From Haliclystus octoradiatus (Eukaryota; Cnidaria; Staurozoa; Stauromedusae; Haliclystidae): DNA of 64,000 bases. A program made the position numbers and the translations under genes. The notes under the pieces are model-generated. The model was not told where the DNA came from. It saw only the letters and a program-made list of their open reading frames with translations, and made no database searches. Within the stretch, counting starts at the first letter, position 1. The number at the start of each line of letters is the position of its first letter. Of this stretch, positions 39,084 through 54,000 are shown one piece after another. Location: the NCBI GenBank assembly GCA_916610825.1, contig OU744448.1, positions 5,148,287-5,212,286 on the forward strand, written 5' to 3'.

Positions 39084-42000
39084 ATGAATGTTTGTAGAAA
39101 ATTACTTGAGATTGAACAAGAAATTATTGCAAAATATGATAAAGATGATGTAAGTTACTCATATAAAGTAGATAAATCATTACAAGTGTGGTCAATTTCC
39201 ATTGAAACAATGTAATTTGATTTGAATGATCTTTTAAAAGGCTTACTAAGGTTTGCGAAACGAAACGAAACGAAACGAAACGAAACGAAACGAGATTCTT
39301 ATTTATTAAAGATATTAATAAATTATTACATAATATAGAATTGTTTTGTTAACTAAACAACATTTCATCCAAATTATCGTGTTATGACTTGATTTTCTAA
39401 GTTAAAAAGCAAAAACTTACATATTTTCAAAACGGCGTAAATCCTTGTGTTTACCACGCGGTCATCTAAATTCGGCGCCGTGATCAGCTGTGGTACAAAG
39501 TACACAGTAATTGCGTCAGCCTCGGTCTCTTAGAAAGCCGTTACAGGCTGAGAAAGCAGCAAAACCATCTGTTCTAGTTAAAACAAGATAATAATGAAAT
39601 AAGTTGGCAATTTACAAATATTGTGCTTGATTTAACAATAATATGTAATATTTTATTGATATCTTTAATAAATAAGAATTTCATTTCGTTTCGTTTCGTT
39701 TCGCAAACCTTACTAAGCCCTTTTAAAATTGACGAACGTCGGACTTACGAACTAAACTTCATTTAAAACAAATAAAATTGTAAACAATTATTATATAGTT
39801 ATCATTGATGTTCACATTTCATGGGTTGTTAGCTACTACCAATATATTTTTGTTTTTCATTTATCAGTCTAGTTAACTGTGCATTAAAAGCGAAGCGAAG
39901 CAATAGCATTGTAAGCCGATCTGCAAAGCATGGCAGCTGCGCCCCCGAGATGAACATTTTTCTCGTGATTGCCGCCCTTGAAGCTGCAGTTTTCATTGAA
40001 AATTGGCAGTTAAAAATAATTTTTTTTGTCATTTTCTTTGTAATTTTTGCTAAAATGATGGATTTTGCCGCCGCTGAAGTCAAATTTGATCAAATTTGAT
40101 CGGTTGCCGCCGCCGCCCCTAACTAATTATATGTTATGTATCGTCCAGTCTGCAAATAATGGCAATCTCGACGAGATCTCGGGGGCAGCAGAACCGAAAA
40201 AAGTTAAGGTAGTCAGCTGATCAAATTTGATTCCAGGGGCGGCAAAATCCATCATTTCATAAAAATTTATGAAGAAAATGGCAACAAATTAAATTCTAAC
40301 TGCCGATTTTTGATGAAAACAGCAGATTCAGGGCTGCAATCACAAGAAAAACTTTCATCTCGGGGGCGCAGGGCGATTCCATCAGAAGTGAAACCAAAAA
40401 TTTTACAAGCGTCAAAAATAAAGCAAAGAATTCAGACAAAAATCAATTGTTTTCTCTAAAATAGATACTTTTACCATCATTCCTATATATGTTTGATTGA
40501 GATTATAGACTTCGATGTAGATAAAATTAATGTTTTAGAGAGAGCGTCGAGTTGGCCGCTTGTGAATTTATGAAAACAACAACAAACGAAAACTTGAAAT
40601 TTTGCGTTTTTCTGTTCATGATTTTCTAACAAAAATTACATCAATCAATATGAATTCACTTGTTTTGTATTATTAAGTAGTAAAAATAAAGAATAATGAG
40701 TGTATTTTACCTTGAAATTATATAAATGTTTCGATCACTTCGGGCCGCTGTCAGTCAGACACGAAAAAGTCCTAAATGTTTTGTTTACTCAACAGCGTGA
40801 CACTTGATCGCTAAATCCTTTCGTATGCAAAGTAGAAAATAGCTCATTTGCATATTTGGCGGGAAATGTTGCTCTTTTTATCAACGTCATCCTTTAAATC
40901 TGCGTGTCTGACTGACAGAAAATATTCATACGGACAGTTCGACCTAAGCGCAACAGTCGGCATCTCAAAGCTAATGCCATAATGATCATATAATCAAAGA
41001 ACCCGTGTGACCGCCTACCCGTTGTTTTGGACACTTCACACCACGTGGTAATTTGAGGTCGCTGTCGTCAATATTCAGTCATGCGTGTGGACTGTTTTAT
41101 CGCATGCGGAATGGAAATGGCAGTTCATTTGACCTTGATGTTTAGAATATTATCTGTATGTGTGCTACATTTTGAACAAAAAGAACAACCAATTTACATT
41201 ACCTGATGATTATAGATTTGGAAGGAATATATAAAAGTTTTAATAAAAGTGTATTACTTGTGTTTTATGTCAAGTTATGTCAGTCAGGCACAAACTGCTT
41301 CGGAGAGGTTAGTCAGACACGAAATCTTGTCAGTCAGACACGAGAAACATTTGTTTATTGCCGTATATATTTTGAAAGTATTTAATAAAATGAATAAAAT
41401 TTTTAAAGTATAGTATCTTAAGAACATAATGAGAGTGATTTTATTCTTCTTTATGCCAACACTTCGCAGAAATCTACAAATGTTCATCTCCAATTGGCAA
41501 AATGGCGAGCGTCCGTGTCAGTCAGACACGGACCTTAAACTTGCTGTAGTTTATTTATATTTTGAGTTATTGTGAATATTTTTACTTTGTGGGAATGTTT
41601 TTGCCACTCTTTATTTGTAAGAAATAATAATTGATCAAACTTTGGATGGATGTTGATGCCCTATTCGAAAATATCTTCCGATGTGTCACTCAGACACGAT
41701 GGAACCGCCCCGCAGTTGGCATGCTTTGCAGACTGATGTATCGTTTAGCTATGCTTCCAGGGGATGGGAATCCAAGGTCTGGCGGCGTAGTCTGGTCCTG
41801 GTTCAGGGATAAGAATTCTGGGATGTGGAGACATCCAGTTAGCCATGTGCATTGCATGCACTAGTATGCCGAGAATGACACTTTTTATCTAGATGCTAGG
41901 GAGGGAGGATTTAAGGATTTTTTCTTAGATGACAGAGCAACCGAACTTGACATTTTGATCATATCTTATCAACTTCGGTTCTAATCTCCCAAAGGTCGAC

Positions 42001-45000
42001 TAGGCTAAGCATTGACTTTATGTAAAACATCAAATGAGAAGGCTACCATCCAAGGATGACAGATGGAATGGTCCAGAGGGAAATGCATTGTGAGCATCTG
42101 CGGCGAATCGAATGTGCATTGAAAATTGAGGCCTATCTCAGCAATTCCACTGTGACTCACACAGTTTTGCGTATTATAGACCTACCTGTTCCCCAGACAA
42201 GGAATATAAATCAAATCAAATTTGATGTAATACAAATATAGACCACGGCTTGTTATGATAATTGTATGTGATTAATTTTACAAAGTGTATAGCCGTCTGT
42301 TTGCCGGACGCCATTTGGAAATGTTATCTGTCAGGTACTCAACTTAAGCATGCGTGTTGCCTTTGACGACTGCCAGAAATTTCTCTCGCATTCATTTTAA
42401 TTAATTCTAACCTCTCCAGAGACCTCAGATTTATGAAAATCTCAATATCCTTTTCGTAATTGAATTAGAACTGTCAATTTACCTTTCTCAGATTGTTGCC
42501 AATGAGTCTCATTTAATCAAGACATTAATCAATCGGGAGAAAATCAATACACTTATTGTTAATTTATATCCTGGCTTAGAAGGATATTCATTAACACTAA
42601 CAAGACCAGATGGAACTCAAGTGGAAACAGCAAAGCTACCATATGAGGTAAAACTATAACATAATGTGTAATGGTGATGTAGGAATATCATTAATTAATG
42701 AACTGAGTATTCCTCTGACTGTGTGTTTTGTGTAGTTGTGATGTAGGAATATCATTACTTAATGAATTGAGTACGGTATTCCGCTGACTGTTGTCAAGAT
42801 TATGCGAAATGAAGTAGGCCTGTAGTTATTACAGCCATGGGAGAGTTCCTCCAATCAGCAGATTTCTTCCTTTCTATCAGCTCCAAAACAAAGAAAGCTC
42901 TGATCTAGCTATTGTTTTAACAGATTTTTAAGAGTCTTCCTCTCTTTTGACTTAACTCTACTCTCATGCATATATTAGTTTTCTCAGGTAGCCTATTGAC
43001 CTAAATTCAAACCCCAAAAATTATGTTGCTTTCTTCAATAATGAAACAAATGTAATTTATTGCATACATTTAGCCTCTTATTAAATAAACTAAAAAACTG
43101 TTTTTAATGGTAGGCGATGCTGGTAGGCCTATATTATAATGAGATGCTGTTATAGCCAATTATTTATAAGAAGAAAATGCAATCTTTCACTAAGATGATC
43201 AAATTTTAAATTCCGTACGTTATAAACAGTAATTCCTTATAAACAGTTTCTACTGTAATGTTAGGCCTAAGCAATTATTGAATGAGGCTGCGCGTAATAT
43301 TACCAAAGTCTGAATTATTCTGAATATTATGCGGCAAAGCCGAATTCAATAACTGTTTTATTATTATTTCAAAATTTCAAAAGGAAACCGTGAGAAAACA
43401 AAGGACGGAGCAAAAATTTATCATTAACTTACATATTTATTATTCAAAAATAATAGAACTTTAAAACTATAATAAAATAAATATATAGACTTTTATCAAT
43501 AAAATACATTTCAAGATGTAAAATCACGATGTACAATTAATTTACTTAACTTACATTTTATCATTATAGTTCTTAAGTTCCCATTATTTAGGAATAAGAA
43601 ATTTGCAAGTTAATAAAGCCTCTTCTTATTCTGATAATATTTTCTCTGCTGCTTGTTTCCTTACGATCTGCTTTCGAATCTTGAAAAAATCATAAAGCCT
43701 AGCATAATTATTCGAAAATGTTGATTGTTAGGTTTACACTCAAGTCTCCACCGTAACTGGGCTTGGGTACTAGGGAATGAGATATTGATTTCCACTGGAT
43801 CAAAAGAAATATGCTGACAAAATCAATATCGTGTTTTCCCTTTAAATATTTTTAACTGTTATTTTCTTTAAAAACATTAATTTGATTTCATCTCTTTGTA
43901 ATCATTTGTATTTATTTATTTATTCTAGGATAGTGAATTTCTATCCTACTTAGATCTTCGTCAGGTAATATTGATCACCAATACCTACTTATCAAGACTT
44001 GTTAATAGCCTACAGTAGCCTTATTTTAAAAGTCAAATTTTGAAAAAACATATCTTGCGATCTAGACTATAATTTTATAGATTTAGTGTTCCTGGTGGAT
44101 GTTCTAGTTTCAACCATATAAATTTGTAAAGATTCACTGTTTGAGCGAAAATAATACATATTATTTGCTATTATACATCTTAATTTATATATGTTTTCTT
44201 TGTATTTATTGCCATAACCGTGCATGTTAATATTTTAGTTTAGATTTATACAACGTAGCTGCCAACACAGTTTGCTTGCGTTGACATTTCATGCAGCTAT
44301 TGCATTTTTAATCCGTTCTTTAAAAGCTAAAAAAATATGAGATTTTTGAGAGTTGTAGAAAGCATGTTGCTGAATGTAGCGCATGCTAGGTGTGGTCGCT
44401 GACCCATCATATCGTTTGAAAATAAAATATATATTTTGTTGAAAATATATATTCAGTAAAGTCGTGATACAGTCCTTTTTATTATCGCGGAAACATCCAC
44501 TTTGTAAAGTTTATATTTTAATTAGGGGTGATTAGCTCAGTTGGCTGAGCAACCGAACTTCAGATCGTATCATATCTGATCGACTGTGGTGCAAATCCCC
44601 CTCAGGTCAACTCAGCCTTGACTTTATGTGAAACATCAAATGAGTACCATCTGAGGATGGCAGATGGAATGGTTCAGAAGGAATTGCATTGTGAGTAGCT
44701 GCGGCGCATCGTTGCGCATTGATAATCAAGGCCTATCTGGCATGAAATCTGTTGAAATTGATCTGCAGTGTCGCGGCTGAGATCTAAGGAGCCTTTAGCA
44801 TCATTGCTCTTAGCGAAAAGAGCCACTCCTCTAGATTTAGAGGAGTGGTACGGGTGCCTTCGGTGGGGCGTCCACATTACTTTTTTACTTTATATTTTAA
44901 TTTAATTATTTATGAAAATTAGGCGGCCATGAACCTTAAATCACCAAAATGTGAAAAATGAGCTTTTGCAAATTTTAAGGCTTCTCTCAAGATCTGTCCC

Positions 45001-48000
45001 AGACCCAAATCTATGAGAATTTTCTTGGAGATTGGAAAGATTTTCATCAGTAGCCTTTACTTGAATGCTTGTATGTAGCTATCTTGCTTCTACTTCACAC
45101 AAAGAATATTGTTTGAGATTTCTTCAAAAATGTAAGCTAGCTTGTTCATAAATTTTTCATAAAAGATCTAGAATTTTTGTTATTTATGGAATTTGTCTTG
45201 TAGTGGTAGGGCTAGAGCCCACTTGGCCTGCGTACCAGCCTTAAGGTTTTTTCTGAAACCATAGGGTCTGTGAACTAAAGCGTGACTTTTAGCCCATCGA
45301 AAATAACACCTATATACTATTGGTAAATTATTCACACTCCGATTCACACGCTATCACAAACGGTCAATTGTCATAAAATCACAACTCTTCGTCAATCACG
45401 TCATACTCATCAGCAACAACAATGATCTTAATGATAATACGACGTAATGCATGAATTATAATCCAAACTCATGTGAACTTGCTTGGCTAAAAATCACACA
45501 TTAGTTCACAGACCCTATGGTTTTAGAAAAAACCTTGGGGCTGGTACGCAGGCTAGGGCCCACTCAATGGATATTAGTTATGTTAGCAAAACAGGCCAAC
45601 AAAATAAATTTTGTTGAAACTATTGTTTTTTGTTATTATTATTTCTAGCTTCCACCAATGCTTCTAAATGTCATATCTCAATCAAAGGTAAATATTTAGA
45701 TGCTCAAATGAGCTTATAGTAGATATGAAAGAACAGACATATTTGATTATTGGCCAACATTCTACGTTTAATTGCTAGGCCCAACACACACAAAAATGTT
45801 GGAATCGTTTTGCTTTTGTTTCATAAATATTTAATTGTTCATCCCAATCCTGCTAGCTGCTTTTCTTATTGTATAACATATTCCAGAAAAGAGCTATATA
45901 CCTTCAAAGTTGTAACTTAAGGAAGCTGCTGGAAGCCTAAAGTTTTTAGTCTCAAATCTGATCTGTCATATTTAACCCAAGTTCCAGCATTGTTGCATAG
46001 CAACACAATAATCCTGCTGATGTGATATGTATGTGCTAGAAAGTGTTAAACCAAAGAAATGTTCAATCTTTTACCCCTCTGGCTTCATGGATTGTATTAT
46101 AAGGTGTGCAATCGCACACGCACGCCTCCATGCACGCCTAAACATTCCAACGTGTGCAATTGAGCGCACATCTAAATATTTCGAAAATAAAATTGCCTGT
46201 TTTTTTTTATATTATTTATTATTCAATGAAGTTCAATATACTATTATAATGGTTCTAATTTTAACTTGCTGGACAATTATTTGAACGGAGAGACGTGCTC
46301 CATTCAACCATGATTCAATCGAGTTAGGATTTAGCAAGTGTTTAAAATTTAAAGTTAAAAAAGAATAAATTTGTGTTGCCATGACAACAATCATCTGATG
46401 GCGTGCGATAGCATGCTTTAATCATTTTAGGCGTGCGTTTTATAGCACCCGTGTCATGATACAAACCATGTCTGGTTTCCAAGCACTATAGCATATTCTC
46501 TGCAAAGCCAGTTCATGAATACTAAACCTGTGAAAACAGTTCATGAACTCTTCATGAATGGTCCATGAACTGTGTACAAAATGGTTATCAGCATTTATCA
46601 AATGGTTGTAAACTTCATGAAATCAGTCAATTTGTTCACAAGGATATGACCTCCAGTTCATAAATTTCTTGGCCCCCCTCCCTGTTCATGAATTGTTCAT
46701 GAAATCAACAAAAAAATGCAATGGAGAGAAATCACATTTTGTAGCAGTGAATATTTAATATTTTAATTAGACAATTCTGATGATTTGTTATTTGTTTTTA
46801 TTTACAGTTGGACCTATTTTATGATGGATGTATTTTTATTGAATTGAGGGATCTACGAAAGTCATCCAGTTTAAGAAATTATGATATTTGCTTCATGATA
46901 TTAAGTCCAACATCCGAGGTATGCAAATGATAAAAATTGACTTACCATCAAAGAAGCGTTATTTTTAATGACCAGTTTTAGAAATGTTGGCTGACTAAAT
47001 GCTTTTTGTGTGTTAGAGTAGTTCCCTCGTGTTCATGCTCTTGTGTTTTATCGATTTGAAGATCTACCATTCAATCTACTATCTCAATAGGCCTCTTGAA
47101 TTCGTATAACAATTTTCAATCATATGTAATTGTGATTGATAGTCACCTCGTCAGACCAGCTGCTTGTTTATTTGAGTAACTCCTCTACATATTTGCTGAC
47201 AGATACAAATATGTGCGCCATCGGGAATCGAATGTCGGTCTTCCAGTTATCATGCAGTCATTCTGCTATTGAGCTACCAGTATAAACCAACTGGATCTCA
47301 GTTACGTATTATTTCTCAAATTTATTTTAAACATGTCAATATCAACAAGAGGTTGGTGAAACTATGATCAGACAAAGAGTTGTGGGACTTTTGATCCTGG
47401 ATGACTACCACAACATCAGATTAGCACAGTCACGCTACTTTACCATCATTACATCAAATCTTTCAACATACCTAGGTAAAAGGAAAGTTGGATAAAAATC
47501 GATCTACCCAATCAATTGAATAAAAATGCTCATTGATAAATTACATTACTTTTCCTTGACAAGCCCTTGCTTGCAACAACAGAATTATGTCATGTGACAT
47601 CATAACTATGGCTTATTGGGCAATTCTCATTAAAATAATAAGGGCCAACTTCTAGTAAGAAGCTCCTCTAGCCGGGGTTGAAAACTTTTTTCACTGCCTG
47701 TGACCACATACTTTTGCCTTCAAATATTTTACCGGAAATTTCGCTGGTCAAGCAATTTAAGGTGAATTAATAATTTTTTATTTTTTATTCAGACAATTGT
47801 TCATGATGTAAACAAAATTACAGAAGGTGATCCAAGCTGGACAGCAGAAGAGAAATTACGATTGGAAGCTAAACTAATTGCTGCTTGTAAACCAAATCTT
47901 GATCTTAGTCCATCATCATCATCATCAATAAATCGATTGGCTAGTTTACAATGTACAACAAGACAACTAAATTCCTATTCTATTAAAAGGCAAGTTCGCA

Positions 48001-51000
48001 ACACAAGCAAGGTCTGAGAAATTATTTTACCTTCCAAGATCCTAAGTTTTCCTTGAATATTATTCATTCATGAACATTTTCTTATGAGTTCATGAACTGT
48101 TTGTGAAAAGTTCACGTTCATTGGGAAATTTCATATTCGTAAACTGATGAACTTTTTTCCTTTAACCTCCATATAACCGAGATTTACTTACTGCAGTTTA
48201 CTGATGTTTTGAAATATTAACAATATATTATCTGTTATACAGGTCATTAAGAAGGTTTTCGCCATCGTATCAAAAAAGAATTGCTTTGAGTAGTTACCAC
48301 ACATCCCCTGCACCATTGAGATTATTAGACTTCATTAATTGTAATAGAGAGAGAAAACCACAACACGGAACCGCAGCAACGACTCCTAAATCAAATCAAA
48401 ATTCTCATTTGACTGATATGTGGAAGCAAAGAAGTGTCACATTGGAAACTCCTGCGAGTGTTGAAGTTAGTCCTAATTTGATTACCGTAATATTGTGATT
48501 TACATTATTGTTTTGTGTGTGGTTTTTATTCACTCAAGCTTAAGAGAATGTGATGTGGCTGCTCAAAACAGCACTTACATAATGCCCTTTACTAAAATAC
48601 TTATGAAAATTCGATAAATCTAACAATTTTCATTTAAAATTTGAACATAATTAACAAAGAAGATAAAACTTCAATTCCCTGATGAAGATGAACTCATGGA
48701 CTGTTTCTCACATGGGATCTGCTGGAAGATGTTCCACGGCTTTATGACACAAGAGTAGGGACACAAGTGGGGAATCCTGGGATTCTAGATCCCGGAAGGT
48801 TAGAGAAAAGTTTACAAATACAAATTTTCTGATTTATAGGCCAAACATCAACAAAAAATTCAGAAGGAAATTCAGAAAATGTTTCAAGATTCTGGACAGC
48901 TAAATTTTTTGTTGGTTGCTTTTAAAGGAGAAAAAATTTCTTCTAAATTCTTATGAATTTCGATAGTTCATGTCCTTAGTTTTTCATGTTGGGGAAAGAC
49001 ATACCCCCGAAATCTCACATTCGTGAACCTGTACATCAACTGTTCATAACTGTTCCTGAACTTGTGGATTTATTTCACATGTGTAGTTTTGCCCATCTTT
49101 TTATTCTTAAAGATTTCATATATTTTGTCTGTTTGTCATTTTGTTAATGCTTGTGCTTACATGTTGTAGGTTGGTAACTATGCCAAGATGCATGATTATC
49201 CAAAATACACAACAGATAATACCCCAGAGAAAGTACAAGAAGTAATTCTAGAAGGAGAACGGAATAATAGCCGGCCATACTATTGCAAAGTAACAATATC
49301 AAGACGTAGTTCTACCGGCGAATATATTGGTGATCTTTATCTTGAAGAACTGAAAACAACAGAAGATGAAACTGGAAAAGAGGGGCGGTCATGTCGGTCA
49401 GTCTATGAAATATTACCTCAAATTTATTTCTGTTTTCCTTTTATAACCTAGTTTCACAAGACCAACTATTTTACTACAGTATTAGCGCGAGCATGAGTCA
49501 ACATTTTTCTACAAAAATTGACTAAAACACAACCTCAACTTTTATTCGAAACCACTATGGCTATACAATGTTTTACTTGGCAGCAATAAAGAATAGAGCA
49601 GTCCCTTCAATGCTTACGTAATTTTGATGTCACACTTCACTTTTGGCGCCTCCCTAGCTCTGGGACCTCAAATTTCTAAACTTTTTCATAAAGTTCATTA
49701 GTTATAGGGCAAAATATTCTCTCTGCTTTGATTTGATTTAGTCTTTGCTGCGTTGTTTTCATTTCAAACTTCTCATGTGATTTTTACATTTTTACTAATG
49801 TGTTGGGCTTTTACACTTGAACAAACAAAAGAACAGTACTATGGTACTCTATGCCTGGGCCTTTTAAAATTATGGACATATGGCGAATGAATTGATGCTC
49901 TAATTAAAACTACACACACCCTAATATGTACCTATTACTACAAATAGGCCTACTTTCAATTCGCAAAAACGTCGCAAATGATTTCATAAGTTTGCAAGTA
50001 GACTTTCTCCCATACAGAACAGCCGTTAGTAAAGTGGAGCACAGGGGCATGTGGCACAAGTCTAGTCTTTATACAGCAGCCATATCTTTTAATGGCCTAC
50101 GCACTTCAACAAAGTCCAGAACCGTAGTTACCATTTAATTAATTAACCCTGACTGTGTAGTAATTCCATGTGTAGGCTATATATAGTGGTCAATACCAGT
50201 ATCTCTAAATATTCTAATTGCTGTCCTATTCAGGTTGTAGGCCTATTGTACTGTTTTATCCCTTTATCCAATCACTTTGGTAGTTCGCCTACTATAGTAC
50301 AATAACACTATAACCGTCACTTATCTGTAGTGGTGATGTCTCCCGCTGTATTCGATTGAATGAACCCCGTAACCCCAAATGATGTAACTTGTCAGCTGTT
50401 TATGTTGACAATTTTGTTCTTCTGTTGTATGTATTCATAATATACATTATACAAGGATTGATATACAGTATTGGATTTCTAAGAAGAACTCTGAACAGAA
50501 ATTATTGCAAAATATTGTTTATTGTTTATCCATGTTTAGATTTACACTTGGGACAAGAGCGGCAGCTCAACGGTACCTGCAACAATTCCAAGAAATGTAT
50601 GTTGAGGAAAGAAAAAAACCTGTTAAAATATCGACATTTGTTGCGAGTCAACAGCACGTTCAACATGTATCTGCATTTGGTCAGCAAGAAACTGTATCTG
50701 GTTCAATGACTTCAACCTCAACAGCTCAGAATTCAACAACTAGTAACTCTTCTAATACAACCATCTCATCGAACAGTAGCGACAGTACTCATGCTTTAAC
50801 TAAAACTGGTACAAGTGGTATTATAATAAAGAGAGAGCGGACTGGAATTGTACAAAATAATTCACAGTCTTCTACAATTGTTGGAACGCCTGTTGCTTCG
50901 TCTGGTAAGATGCATGATTATATATACAGTATTATCAAATCTTATGTTAGTTTTAAAATTGACATAACCATTTTACAATATCATCTCTAAAATTAGCATG

Positions 51001-54000
51001 CAGCTCGCAGACACTCTGTAAATCAGAAACTTGAAACATGTCATGAACATCTCATTACTAATCCATCGAAAAGGTTGTCTTTCCAAGTTCATGAAAATAC
51101 TTTGCGGCGGATTTCAATGTAACGTTGAAAGCAATATATGGATTGACAATGAAACTTGGTTGCATTTTGACAGGACCTTTCAAGTTCTATAGTGCTCGTG
51201 GCACCAAATATTTTATCGCAGATTCAGGTAGCTAACTGAAACGATGAAGATTGGGGAAAAGGATTTTTCAATTGGGACGCTTACAAATAGAGATTATTTA
51301 TGTTGTCTATTTTCTAACATTCACTTTTTTTACACTCAGAACAACAGTAGAAATGCCAGGAATGCTTGTTAGCTTCTATGGGAAACAGCTGAAGTCAGAA
51401 TTATTCAAATTCATATCTCCTTTAGCGCGATACCAGATGTTTCTAACAACCAAATCAGCTATGCTAATTGCTATTATACAAAGAGTGCAATATTATTTAT
51501 ATAATCTGATAACGTTAGAATCATTTTTTACGATATTTCCATTTGATTTTATTCAAGCAACAATGATACCATATCAACGACTATCTGCCAATTCTCAAAA
51601 TAACAACAGTTCTTCACAAACTACAAATGCAATATTAACAACAACATTTATACAGGTAAATATATCATTCAATTGTCCAAATTGTATGTTTTTTGTTATA
51701 CAGGTAAATATATTATTACACGTTGATTGATATTATGGACTGTACGTTTAGATAACCAAAATACCTCAAAACTTTTTTGGCATTTTATTTATTGTGAAAT
51801 TTTTTTCCGAATTTTGATTCGTGAAAGAGTTATTTATGAAAAATTTTATAGGCTAAAGATGTATCTTTTATCTATTTCTGAATAAATGATGATGATGATG
51901 ATGATGATTATGATGATTATGATGAGCAGGTGAAAGTTAACATGTCGCTCACCCAAAATATTATTGATGTCTGTCTGAACATATTTCTTAAAATTTGATT
52001 TTTCAAGAAATTTTCTTAATTAATTATTGATGAATCTAGCTAATGGTGAATCGTGTTTACAGTAAAATCTGTCTATAACAACACCCCTAGGGGACTTTTA
52101 AAGTAGGTTTTAGGGGACGTGCCAATATAGCCAATTCTATATCAGAATAAAGATACCAAATTTCAACAGGAACATTAGTTAAACTCTGTACATTATAAAC
52201 AGTAATCTGTTATAAAAGGCGACTCTATAAGCGTGTGCACTGGTAGTGGTAGCTGAGTTGTAGAGTGTCGACACTCTGTGACGAAGTCAGGGGTTCGATT
52301 CCTCGTCGGTGCACACACATTTTTCGTAATTACTAATTGTTATTACATTTCATTGTTAGTTCGAAATAACACGTCTCTCAAATAGACAAGCACTTGTACA
52401 CAAGTAGGTGTACGTCAGTCATATATGTCCGTACAATGAAACGTCTATATAACAGCCACCTATGAGAAGTAGATGAACTGACCACTATGTGGAGGTGACC
52501 TTTATATACAGGGTTGATTCAATAGAAGATATTATTTTAGACATATCAAGAGTGGCCACTATAGACCGGTGGCTGCTTTATAGAGGTGACTGTTGTAACA
52601 GGTTTGACTGTAATAACATTCAAAATGATTGAATTAATATAATTATTATTATTATTATAAACAGTTATTTTTATTATATTTCTGTTTGGTTTTGTTTAGC
52701 AATCAATGCCAAGTGGATCAAACACAACATCAACGTTGACAGCATTGCCAATATCAATTCAAGGGGGTACTGTTAACATTGTTCCTGCAACACTTAATTC
52801 ACAATTCAAGGTTCAGCAGCAACAAAATCCAAGAGGTGTTACAACGTCAACCATTGCTATGTTACAGGTAAAATTACAGATATCAAGTCGGAGACTTTTC
52901 TTTATTGTAACTTATAATTTAATAGTTTGTACTTTAGAGGTTTGTGTATTGGATTATGTTGCACCTGAATCCTGTAATATTTCTTTAATATATATGTATA
53001 GTAAATGGTCAAATAGTAGTACAGTGTAACCCGCTTATGTGCAATTCGGATAAGTGAAATTCATGCTTATCTGCAACCTTGCTTTGAAACCCATTAAACA
53101 AATTTCTGGTCAAGTCCTTAGTAAATAATTTCGGATAAATGCAATGAAAACCGTTGGCAATTTTGACTAGCACTTAAAAAGATAATTGTCAGAAAAAATC
53201 AGCATCTAATTTTAATAGTATCAAGGAAATCAAGAAATCTGATCGGAATTTGACCATAAGAAAACCTGATCTGAAAGTAAAAAGTCTAATCCGAGTCAAA
53301 CAAAAATGCAATCGGATCGGCCTCAAATCGGATTCAAAGAGCTCTAGTGTGTACCATTTGCCAGAAACAAACATTGTAAAACCATGTGTTTGTGAACTTA
53401 TCCTTGTCACTTGAGACATAAAGTGGATCATCATATACTTTCACCTTATCTTTCTTTGAATGCCTAACATTCATGATTAATTCTATTGAAGCATGAATGT
53501 GCTACAATGTTTAGACATTTGACAAAATAAAACGTATAATAATACAAGAATAATAAAAGTCAGAGAATCAGACAGTCATGTTTGCTACTTGAAGTTTCAC
53601 GCCGAGGCGATCATCAGGATTGAATAGATGAATATGAATATTGATATTATTAGATATTGAATAGATTGCCTGATGATCGCCTCGGCGTGAAACTTTAAGT
53701 AGCAAACATGACTGTCTGAATCTCTGACTTTTATTATTTAATCTCTGCTATTTTTTGCATTAAGCCCTATCTTCAATCAGTAAGACAACGTTTTACAAAT
53801 AATAATACAAGAATAATTATTACCCCTTTTTCAAAGCCATTTATTTTACATATTCGGTAATACATATATTTTTTAGACAGGACAAACATTGAAAGCAGCA
53901 ATTTGCTGGAGTTTTTTTATCATGTATACAAATTTCGGTATAAGTAAATTAAGTACAACAATTAAACCAAGAATCTTCTTTGTGAAAATGGTTGTACAAA

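Noticed and set aside
41631-42241. Plus-strand ORFs of 61-77 codons in SUPT20H intron 1.
   Set aside because: They fall in the CAGTCAGACACG cluster and in a diverged SINE copy.
44674-44877. A minus-strand ORF of 67 codons.
   Set aside because: It lies entirely within the antisense of SINE family A.
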